A program made the position numbers and the translations under genes. The notes under the pieces are model-generated. The model saw only the letters and a program-made list of their open reading frames with translations. It did not search any database and was not told the DNA's origin. From positions 62,001-126,000 of the forward strand of contig JAODTK010004965.1 of the NCBI GenBank assembly GCA_026419785.1: a stretch of 64,000 nucleotides of DNA. Reading direction: 5' to 3'. Below, one piece after another: positions 46,377 to 55,545 of this stretch. The stretch's first letter is position 1; each line of letters begins with the position of its first letter. This DNA is from Sclerodactyla briareus (lineage: Eukaryota; Echinodermata; Holothuroidea; Dendrochirotida; Sclerodactylidae).

Positions 46377-46624
46377 GGTCGAGACTCAGATGGACCACTC
46401 ATCGAAACATGAGCTTCTCTACCTTCGACGCAGCCACGACCGTCACTAGAAGCTAATTGTGCCGAAAAGAATCAGAGAGGAGGGTGGTGGTACAAGCATT
46501 GTGACCACTCTCAGTTGAACGAGGGATGGTCGCGTACAGATGACAAGAGTACCGAATGAAACGGACACAACACATGGTGAGAATACGTCTGAGAGTCACA
46601 GAGATGAAAAAACTACGTGCATGA
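46377..46624 (+). CDS. FReD exon 3 (domain C-terminus and stop), unit B
   Basis: Starts after a TTTAG acceptor-like site. NMSFSTF-type sequence (ETSASLPST in the present frame, shifted by an indel) precedes the calcium-loop region, then one open frame reads RGGWWYKHCDHSQLNEGWSR and a DDKSTE block; the domain ends, after two more shifts, with RVTEMKKLRA and TGA (46,622-46,624). The GGWWY, KHC and TEMK blocks are textbook fibrinogen C-terminal motifs and are better kept than in copy A. The calcium loop lacks one base and one acidic codon relative to copy A (GACGCAGCC against GACGCGGAC). Confidence 0.8.
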
Positions 46625-46994
46625 GTGAGACGAGACAGCTGTATGGTGCAAGGACGGAGAGGAGCGTGTGGGAGTCGGGGTGCGTGGTATACCATGTGTA
46701 TAACACTGGTCGTTTGGAACTGACCGGTCTTCCTCTCCATAGAAGTTCGATAGCCGAACAACCTTATGCAGTCATATGATTTGTTGTTAATACAACCACG
46801 GAGGGGAGGTGGTGTGGGGGTCCCTGAGTATCTCGTGAAGGTTTTCGTTTCGCTTCCAGGCCTCTTAGCGGTAGCGGAGAATATCCAACATGTATCGAAG
46901 GAATAATTGCGGTGCAAAATGAGCCATTATACGAAAAACATCGCAGCTTATCGAACAGATACTGTCAGGATCAAAGCTTCATTGAATGATAGAG

Positions 46995-47430
46995 AATCAC
47001 GATCTGTTTCTTTCTGACACGATGTTACACATACAAAGTAAACTGCGTGTTATCATGTGTGGTTCGACGAGGACATTTGTTACCTTCAAAAAGGTACAAG
47101 CATCAAGATGTCATTGCCTATCCCCGTTATGAATAGCCAAGGAATACACGCTACTCTTCCCATTAATGAATAGCACGCGCGAATGTTATTTACTTCATAA
47201 CCTAGTAGCTGAGATCTTTGTTTTGCTCGTTGTTCCACACTTACAGCAAATTGTACCTAACATGTTTGTTCAGCAGAATCGTTTTGTCTAAAAGCATGTT
47301 ACTGTTGACTGGTATTAACTATTAACAGAGCGAAGAAACCTTGTAGCAAAATCACATTTAACGTTGAAATAAGATAGTTAGCAATTATTTAATCTAGTGT
47401 TTAGTGATGTCAACGTTGGCTCGGATTCTA
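46995..47430 (+). repeat. Truncated third copy of the tandem unit
   Basis: From about 47,010 the sequence again matches unit A from about position 1,010 and unit B from about 20,505, starting with the shared string TGACACGATGTTACACA. It continues through the block that lies next to the (GATA)n array in the other units, then fades near 47,430. Similarity is lower than between A and B. The join to the end of unit B (about 46,965) marks a second unit boundary with the first kilobase of the unit missing. Confidence 0.65.
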
Positions 47431-48980
47431 CACGAGTCATACCAAACAAAGACTAATAATAGACATTAGTAGGTTAAACATACGACAATTCCAAAAGCAA
47501 CACAATAAATACAACAGGAGGGATTTTACGTTGGTCAGAGTCAGTCGACATATGTCAAAAGTTGCACGAATTTGAAATTCCAGCCAGAAAGGTTCAAACT
47601 ATGACGAAAACGAAATGGTCACTACCCGCCATTTTTGTCAACGAAATGTCAAATCCTACTAACTCTAGCATACAGAACGATAAAATCTAATAGAGTCTTA
47701 TAGAGTTGTTAGATGCCACCATTCACCTCTAAATCAGTATGGTAGCAACGCCAAGACCGCTTTGTGAGATATTCATTGTTTCAACCCTCGAGCAAATACA
47801 TTGGCAGCTTTTAACCACGTATCACATCCCACTAGGCAGAATGGATACTTCCCTCATGTATGTGGTATTGGTTAGCTCGGGCCTAGATTTCTAGCTATTA
47901 AATACGCGTGAAAGAACAGGAAATTTTCTAACACTCAGCGTCAAATTCAGCATTCAGCACCAAGTCCATTTAAGATGATGGAATGCATGCCACAGTTACA
48001 TCTGTATCAAATGTGCGTACTGATACTTTGGTGTAATCTGCTTGGTGAGCTATAGACACCACTGTAGTTCTGGGGATCGCTATCGTGGGGGGGGGGGGTT
48101 CGATCGAATAACAAAAACTATGCACTATGGCGGTCAGTTGAAGATGCGGAGTCGCTTCCGTTCTGCCTCATCACCCAGCCATGCCATGTTGATATTTCAT
48201 TCGAACAATTACTACCCTCCCCCTCTTACACTGAGCGTGCCAACAGTTTCACAAATGGCAATCGTAGTTGCAGCCTGCTCACTGGGTTCCCCCTGTTGAA
48301 CAACTTCCAGGAACCCTCTGACAGCACCACCCGTCATAACACTCCCTTCAGATTCCATCGGAAAGACTCGAGATGCACATGCTACCACCGTTGGCTAGCT
48401 AACAGGCAGCCTTCATTGCCCACCGTCATTTGACCCTGACCTTACATTCTAGCTATACACAACCACGTTCCGGGCACCCTGACATGGGGAAAACTCATTC
48501 TGTCAGTGGGCAGAGGTTCAAAATTGTCAAAAACTTTTTTTATTTCAAATTTGCACAATCTTTCGGAATTACCTTCCAGTTTTCCAAATTAGGGCAGAAT
48601 AGGATCCAGCAGACGAGATTAAACACTTACTTGCAATCGTCTCGACACTCCTAGCCATCACAAACGGCCAATGACATTTTAGGTGGCGTGTCAGACGCCA
48701 TACAAAAACGCCAACCTTAGAGCTGAGCCAGGTTGGTTGGTGAGGAGGTAACCAGTTGAAACAAAGTAGGAATTGTTTGTCATAGTCATGCCACTGACAG
48801 ACATTTACGTGATGAACCGGGTGCGCCAGATGTCTCATAGCATGCCTACCCTCAGTGGGGGTGAGGTTCTCCACTCGTAGATCCAGCCGAGGTGGTCGGA
48901 AGAAATGAAACTTGGATATTTGAGGTCCGAAAAGTCGATCCGTTGGGGGTTTGAGAGTCAATCATGGGATAATGGATTTG
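47431..48980. other. Unassigned stretch
   Basis: No repeat or gene is recognised apart from a G run (48,087-48,098) and the minus-strand open stretch given separately. Frames at 48,042-48,299 and 48,569-48,961 have no recognisable motif. Confidence 0.4.
48232..48392 (-). CDS. Unrecognised exon-like stretch
   Basis: Minus-strand frame open for about 55 codons with protein-like composition (FPMESEGSVMTGGAVRGFLE, then VVQQGEPSEQAATTIAICET). An acceptor-like GGTGGTAG precedes it and a GTAAGA donor-like hexamer follows CTCAGT. No family is recognised and there is no second copy. Confidence 0.2.
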
Positions 48981-48984
48981 AGTC

Positions 48985-49470
48985 CCGCTAATGCGCACAC
49001 TGCCCAAACTGGAGCTCCCATCTGGCCTCTCGAAATTCTTTCAAGGACATGTGGTCAAAAGTTCCCAAATGCCATATACACTCATTACCACAGCCATCAA
49101 TTGAATTTGGCTCGTGCCGCTTGTCACCGGATCCTGAATTTTTGGGCGAATCTTTTTGGAGTACTCGATCATATTGGTGACATTTTGGCCGGTACCCAAC
49201 GACATGCAAAGTTTATTGCGTTACAAAGAGAGCTGCACCCAGACTCGCACCTGCTTGCATTCCTCGCATTCATGTGGCAGGACATGCCCGAAAGATGGCT
49301 ATCGAGATCACACCTAGCCGATAGAGTACTGATATTATATTTGCCAAATACTTGGCCGGCCCAGTCCGCCACCTTCATGTGTTGGGAAAATCTGCATGCT
49401 ACAAGTGGCGCACAGGTGTTTGAAATCAACAAAGTAAGTGCTTATTTTTTAGCACTTCCTTCTGAAAAAT
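48985..49470 (+). pseudogene. hAT/ZMYM1-type transposase fragment
   Basis: The plus-strand frame (48,951-49,472) contains KFPNAIYTHYHSHQLNLARA, a FFGVLDHIGDILAGTQRHAKF-like block and QRELHPD. This is the region with the conserved H-x-HxLNL and S-x-RH-x-(K/R)F motifs found in ZMYM1-like proteins derived from hAT transposases (TTF/DUF4371 type). The stretch after QRELHPD is frameshifted. The N-terminal zinc fingers and C-terminal dimerisation domain are not seen, so this is a transposon fossil rather than a host gene. Confidence 0.65.
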
Positions 49471-49474
49471 GACT

Positions 49475-50790
49475 TCGAAGGGGATAGTTCCCTCGTGGTT
49501 GTCTTTGTTGATAGTCACTGACAAGGATATTCCCGGTTTGTTCCGAACATATCCTATCTGGTAACCTCACATCGCACGATGAACAGTAGAAAGAGTGTTT
49601 CTACTAGAACCGGGGAAGACGGAGTCAGAAATGTAGCTTAACGAGCGACTGGTCCCGCTTGTCGTTGATATCTTTTCGAACAGAACTTCGAATGGTACGA
49701 TTATAATGAAATCATACATGATTCTCATTGAAACCATGCGTTTGACCTTTTGATCATTGGGCTATCAGAGTGTTAGGCTGCTTCCAATTTACCTGCGCCA
49801 GTGCTGAACACCGTGCAAGCACTTCAAATTGTGTGCATTTGTAGGCTCAAGCTCGGCGAAGACAATGGAGAATACATGACTCCAAGACTGCCAACCGGGG
49901 TGCATCTTTCTGTTGTCACTGTTGTAGGTAGTGGATCATAATGCAGTTTGCCAAACAGTAATGGGCCGTCAGCTACACTGTAAATCAAAGCAATCCGAAT
50001 TATGAAGTCAAAGGGAAAGTCCGATTTCGTGAGACGAGGGATTACGATCCACGATTTGTGTTAGGTTGTTATTACCAACAAGGTAAATGGAACACAGCCA
50101 ATGATACGTACCCCAGTAGTCCCGAGTACCCAATAATTCTTTGGTGAACAATACCGTCGAGAGAAACGTGTGGGCCTTCGCCATTAGACGAATTAGACAG
50201 GGAAAGTAAAGGAAGGCATAATTTGCATTCAATTTCAGTGGTAATTATGTCCAGTAGCAATTAATAAAGTCACGCTACCCATGTCAGGGGATTCCGGAAT
50301 CTGTGTGGGGCAACAGATAAAAGTGGCGATATGATCCAAAGGCATTTGCAACGAGAGGCACAACATTGTCGAACAATGGCTTTTTCCCTCAGTGTTTGGG
50401 TTTACTGGAATAATCATTTTCAAATTCAAAGATAGTCTATGGTTCAGCTATTGAGGTCGAGGGCCGTCCATCCCCCTACGGAACACGAAATGTCCACGGG
50501 TTCAGAATATTACATAGCTCAAACAGAACCGAGGTTGCTATTGCCCCTGTCCTTCCCACCCTGTGAAAATCCAGCGAATGGTCAAATATTCCTCCATTCA
50601 TTGTATATACTATTACTAAGTTTCAATCACCTTGGTCTGGGGCCGGTGGCTACTGGCCCCCTCGTTTATGTTGCTATGCCCCCCCCCCCCGTTTTAAATT
50701 TTCTTCGCCTATGCCCCTGAGCCATTGACCACTATACTGTGAGACACTTTAAGTGGTCGACTGAGTGCACAACATCTACTACAACAAAAC
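49475..50790. other. Unassigned stretch
   Basis: Contains a short open stretch around 50,040-50,150 (DYDPRFVLGCYYQQGKWNTA) of unknown identity and the end of a C-tract repeat (C run about 50,681-50,690, then GTTTTAAATTTTCTTCGC). Nothing else is recognised. Confidence 0.35.
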
Positions 50791-50794
50791 TTCC

Positions 50795-50960
50795 GTGATT
50801 ATTAATAATGATAATGAAGGTTACTTATATAGCGCTTTTTCAAAAAAGATACAAAGGTCTTGGCAACATGATTTAATTAGGTCACAAGTGTGTACACGTA
50901 GCGTTTCCAGTGAATTTTGTAACTGGTCGATGGTCCGACATTTCCTCGCGTTCTGCTGAA
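50795..50960 (-). repeat. SINE/LINE 3' tail copy
   Basis: TTATTAATAATGATAATGAAGG followed by TTACTTATATAGCGCTTTTTC has the (TAA)n-plus-TATATAGCGCTTTT layout of the minus-strand SINE at 19,058-19,455. The body beyond 50,960 is too diverged to follow. Confidence 0.5.
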
Positions 50961-51430
50961 AGTGTTCCATCTGCTGGCTACTTGAGGAAAAGGCACGATC
51001 TCCATACTTGTAATGGCATCGAGACTCGAGTTGACCGACAACCGATTGGAGGATCGGAGATTTCTTGAGCTTCGCTGAAGATGAGTTCTTCGCTATGTTC
51101 TGGCGGACATGCCAAATAGATGACTTAGAGACTAGGAAATAAGTAATGTGTGTAGTGCACTTTTGTACTGGGTACGTTTGAGCAACTGGCGCCAGTGATC
51201 ACGGGGGCGTTTCCTCCCGAGAAAAAGTCCTGGCCGCCCTGTTTGTGATTAATATATTTTCCGTCATTGCTAACAAAAAAAGCTGTTAGCATGTCCCAAA
51301 CCAAGATGGCTCCCACCAAGCTGTTCGCAGCTTGAACATATGGAAAGTGGCTGTAAGACTGAGACATAACAAAATTTAGGTAGATGGCTTAATCCGTTGA
51401 AACATATTTCATCAAGACGTTTTCAGGCAT

Positions 51431-51433
51431 ATA

Positions 51434-51471
<38 letters not shown>

Positions 51472-51501
51472 TATATATATATTATAGTATAATATTAATA
51501 T

Positions 51502-51544
<43 letters not shown>

Positions 51545-51552
51545 TATATATA
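51431..51552. repeat. (AT)n microsatellite
   Basis: Long AT dinucleotide array with a few interruptions. Confidence 0.95.
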
Positions 51553-51664
51553 GCCCAATCATCATGGTAATATTAATTGCAAAAACGACATTTTCTTGCT
51601 GTTAATAAGTTCGAAAATGAGGACAACATGGCTGCCATAAATTCACTCAAAGTGACACGAAGTG

Positions 51665-51960
51665 AAAAGGTGGGATTCAGTCGGTAGAGCTCCGGACCTA
51701 AGATCAGTTGATCATTTGCGAGTTCAATCCCTTTGAAGCCCGATGACATTTTTTCGCAGTGCTGTTAGACGATGCATGTTACCTCGACTGTCTCCGCTAC
51801 CCAGTGTTAAAAGTGGAGCCTACGAGGTACAGAAGTAGGCGCCGCTGCGTTGGCTACCATGGTTGTGTAGGTTCGTGAGCGAACGTGCATGCCGGTTTGT
51901 GCAGGCAATGTCTCATCGGATTGCCAATACTGGAGTTGAAAGTCGCTAGTCGTGTAAGGA
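51665..51960 (+). repeat. tRNA-derived SINE, plus strand
   Basis: The head has an A box (GGGATTCAGTCGGTAGAGCT, 51,672-51,691) and a B box (GCGAGTTCAATCCC, 51,718-51,731), followed by GAAGCCCGATGACATTTTTTCG, CAGTGCTGTTAGAC and GCATGTTACC blocks that match the minus-strand SINE at 19,058-19,455 in the same order. The 3' tail is not clear. Confidence 0.65.
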
Positions 51961-52094
51961 TGCGCTGCCTTGAAATACAAGACTATAACCCGAATCTTGA
52001 TCTCAATCTTCCTATTAACACGAGACCAAAGCCCCCTATAACTTGGACCTGTACGATCAAGTGACCCCTTGACACCCTTCTCTTCTTGTAACTG

Positions 52095-52200
52095 TATAAT
52101 TCTGATAATAATAACATAAGAATAAACATAATTGAAATAATACTAGCTTATATAACGCTTTTCACCACAATGTAGTCTCAAAGCGCCTCACAAATGTTTT
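52095..52200 (-). repeat. SINE/LINE 3' tail copy
   Basis: GATAATAATAACATAAG and CTTATATAACGCTTTTCACC, then TCAAAGCGCCTCACAAATG, repeat the tail layout of the SINE family on the minus strand. Confidence 0.5.
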
Positions 52201-52386
52201 CTCCTGTGAAGTGGTAAACGTTCGAAACGAATGGTGCCGAGTGAGAAAAATACCGTGCACCAAAGTTTTGTTCCTATTATAGTTTGTTTCCTATTATAGT
52301 GGCCTACCTCCAGCCGCTTCTCCGTCCCGTGGCGCGCACTCCAGCGTGCATGAGCCTCACTGGTGGGCCTAACTGACAGATTCGTC

Positions 52387-52437
52387 TCGGGGGAGGGGGG
52401 GGGGGTGGGGGAGGGTGGGGAGGGAGGTGGGGGGAGT
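52387..52437. repeat. G-rich tract
   Basis: Almost pure G with scattered A and T. It produces an artefactual proline-rich antisense frame. Confidence 0.9.
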
Positions 52438-52439
52438 TG

Positions 52440-54575
52440 AGTTTCGGGTCCCAAGCTAAGTGCGCCTCAATAGAGCCTTACCTCCTTGGCTAATAAATGC
52501 ATTTATGGGCCCTAACATATGCGGTTGCCACGTTTGATCAACAATACTGAATAACGTCCCCTAACAAAGAAGGGGTCCTGTTTTTAAAAATATGGTCACA
52601 GGGTCCAAGGCGGTGTGAGGGTATGTCCCTGAACTTCTCGCGTGCGCCACTCGGCCATTTAGAAAACATGAGCGAGGGGACATGCGGCCAACCAGGAAAG
52701 AGAGATAGGTAGGTGGATTTTCGAGAATCTCGAAAAGCATTTTTTGATTCACTCGTGCAATGGCAGGCGAGAGTGTATACAATCAAAGTCAGGGTGCATG
52801 TGGATCATTTTTTGTGTAACGTAAGTGTGATCATACGTTGAGCTGAATTCTGTTGTTTTGTCGACTGCGATTTTATATCCTTATATTTTGTCAAGATGAC
52901 TATTTTAGGACAAGATCGTGAAATCGTCAAAGTACGCCCGAGGTCCTTAGAGTCGTCTTTGGTTCGACCAGGGTGGTCCCCAATGTAGGTTGGACAGTAT
53001 TTCCTTGTTTGTCTTTGCGGAACCGGGAGCGGAATTGAATGACTTCGTTTTTGAGCGTTGAGTAAACAGGACGATTGTCCGCTTCCAACTCTGGAGGTCG
53101 CAAAAGCTTTCAATTTTTACACTCATCCTGTGACTTGTGTACAATGAGGGAAATCCGCGATGAATACGATGAGCGCTAAGGCTTCCAAGACATCATTGCG
53201 GCACTCGCAGGGAGTGCAGTAGTCTCTATGTGGTGATTACACCGGGATACTGACTAAAATTCGAAATGTAATGTGAACGACGGAGATGAGCACCAATTCT
53301 TGTTGAGACAGTCCCGTTCCGGACACATGGTTTACAAAGCCGAGATTCGAACTGGTCGATAGCTGACCAAGGTGGGGGTCCATTCCTGGCCCATTGAGCA
53401 ATTGTCGAACTACAGCATGTTTGTATCTATCAGGAACTGTTGGCGTGTTGCCATCTTTTCAATACACTGGTCGGTGGCGGTTCATAAAGACATGGTACCC
53501 TTCATGGATAGAGGGCGAGCTTGGAGACGAGTTCTCGTTACTGAAGTGAAATCCGTAAAGCTGGGCGAGACAGAGTGGAAATCTGCACCACGGGTGGTAA
53601 GGCATTTGCGTAACTGGCGAACTTCACGAAGAAATCATTAATCTATGTGTTTTGGCGACTGTATGATGTGGCAGAATGAAATGGGGCTAACCCTTTTTTC
53701 ACCTATGAGTTCGTCTCATCGGTTGCAGGGATACTCATGCACGTGGATTCACCTCGGAACACCCTATAGAGTCTGGCACATGATTGAATCCATTTGCAGT
53801 TACAAACATTACCTTCCCTGTGGACTAATGGTGGTGAACTCCTAGGTCATGATGAGTGCTAGCATCAGTGGAGGGAGTCGCATGGATCAATATTTCCTCT
53901 ATACCATAGTAGCCACTACTAGTTTCATGAATCTGGTGTGTCTTCCCCCCCCCCTCCCCCCAAGAGTTTGGTTGCACACATGACCTCATGGCCTTTACAC
54001 CAGATTGTTTGAAGCTGACAGACAGATGCCTCCGGTCAGAAAAAGGCTGATCACAGACCCTGCAAAATCAACCTGTAGCCTTTTTATAGTTACTGTCTCT
54101 GTTTGGAGATTGCATCGCTTTCGATTCTTCGGTAAATTTTCAAGAAATTGTCGGCCATATTGGCCGTATCTCGATTTTGCACATAATAGAAGATGGGAAT
54201 GTAGTGTATGTGCTCGCAATGCTCGAAAAATCTAGTACAATACGTTGGTTGAAATTTACATAACTTTTTTCGACTGATTAATGCAGTTTCTAGAATTTTC
54301 CCATATTCGGCGGCATTTTGAACACCAATTTTCGAAAAAATCAGGTTCCCCATCCTGTACCGACGGCATCTTTTTCTCCGGTACATTTAGACACAATTTC
54401 CAACACAAATCAGTTGTGGAAATAGATTCTTTTACCATTTTTTCGCAGATGGATCGTATAATTGGGTTACTATTTAGTTGTGCGGTGATCCGAAACAGCG
54501 AACTCGGTTTTTCTTTCATTCAATCCAATTTATAAGTGACATCCAAACAGTTGATATCACGTATACGCAACGGAT
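52440..54575. other. Unassigned stretch
   Basis: A C run at 53,946-53,958 and several 60-100 codon frames on both strands (for example 52,805-53,113 minus, 53,372-53,641 plus, 54,256-54,519 minus) without recognisable motifs. An AGATTCGAAC motif at 53,343-53,352 resembles an inverted B box, but no A box was found. Confidence 0.35.
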
Positions 54576-54578
54576 CAG

Positions 54579-54628
54579 CCGTTTTGCTCTAGCTGATAAA
54601 CTCCAGCTCCTCAGCTAAAGCAAAACGG
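54579..54628. repeat. Near-perfect 18-bp inverted repeat (hairpin)
   Basis: CCGTTTTGCTCTAGCTGA (54,579-54,596) pairs with TCAGCTAAAGCAAAACGG (54,611-54,628) with a single mismatch, leaving a 14-nt loop. Single copy in the window. No known element is assigned. Confidence 0.85.
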
Positions 54629-54629
54629 A

Positions 54630-55215
54630 AAAACATGCTCACGGTCTTGTCCATAAGGAAGAGCAAGTAACAGCACGTAACATATATGTAATACTTGGGG
54701 GCTCTAGACGCATTGGCTCAAATGCCTGAGTCTACAATTCTTATTATCCTCGAAAATCTGGGGGCATTGGATTGCCCACGTATTGTTGTACATGTGATTA
54801 ATCTGATTATTCTATTAGGAAAATAGCGAATGGAACAGACAAACAAATGAGTCAGATGAATTTGGAAGAATATCCTGAAATTGTATTTCAGGTGGATGTA
54901 GGCATCTCTTCTGGTTATTATTATCATGCTTGAAGTTAATCCTCACAAGGTATCTTAAGTTATAGTGAGTGGGTTATTGCTCCTGACATCCAGAATGTTA
55001 TGTTCAACTACTGACAAACAATCAATTTTTGACGTGTGTCTGTGCCGCTAGCGTCAGAAATATTACAGTGTTTACAAGCTTCCTGACTGACCTCTGGTGA
55101 CCTAAGGGACTATCACCTGGCCCCAAAAGAGTTCATGTATCATCATGGGGAACACACATACCAATTATGAGTCATCCTCTAAATGGTTCGAGTCACGTGT
55201 TCAAAAGCTAACATT
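54630..55215. other. Unassigned stretch
   Basis: AT-rich, with only short frames. Nothing recognised. Confidence 0.4.
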
Positions 55216-55221
55216 ACTACA

Positions 55222-55545
55222 TACGTAAATAAATACAACAATACATACAATACATACATAACAAAAACATACATACATACCATACATAATACGTAACTTA
55301 TGTTTTCGCTAAGGGGACCAGCACCCGAGCGCAGCCCCTGAGCGCGCCTGCGGCTCTTTATGAGAGACGTTCGCGGATGAAGTTTCGATGTTCACGGTGC
55401 GACCGAGAGGACGGTTGGGGCAGTATCTCGCGGACGCGCTAAGGTATCATCAAAATACATACATATAACATACATACATAACATAAGTACAATACATACT
55501 AATACATACAACATACATACATAAATACATAAATTACATACGTCG
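55222..55545. repeat. (ACAT)n arrays around a GC-rich core
   Basis: Two imperfect ACAT/TACA arrays (55,222-55,290 and 55,455-55,545) flank about 130 bp of GC-rich, unrelated sequence (55,310-55,440). The core is bounded by CGCTAAGG on the left (55,307-55,314) and CGCTAAGG on the right (55,437-55,444). Confidence 0.8.

Larger units (their letters stand above)
40823..46624 (+). other. Fibrinogen-related domain gene, unit B (gene span)
   Basis: Second FReD gene copy with the same exon order as 12,004-17,219: exon 1 at 40,823-40,937, exon 2 at 43,490-43,665 and exon 3 at 46,377-46,624. It is more damaged than copy A: exon 1 lacks about 80 bp and its donor reads GAAGTC instead of GTAGGT, and the 3' half of exon 2 is lost or replaced. 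Exon 3, however, preserves the GGWWY, HC and EMK...RA blocks better than copy A. Either a pseudogene or a badly assembled functional paralogue. Confidence 0.75.
19055..46965 (+). repeat. Tandem segmental duplication, unit B
   Basis: Second copy of the unit described for 1-17,600, enlarged to about 28 kb by three insertions absent from unit A (20,781-22,908; 24,128-27,060; 29,727-35,522). Additional B-only stretches are 40,130-40,820, 40,955-41,340, 41,400-42,540, 42,700-43,380 and much of 43,750-46,370. Colinearity over many unrelated blocks, including all three FReD exons, makes a real segmental duplication (or retained haplotype) more likely than chance clustering of repeats. Confidence 0.9.

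Noticed and set aside
46453..46917. 154-codon minus-strand frame
   Set aside because: Antisense to FReD exon 3 and its downstream flank, where the plus strand has clear domain motifs.
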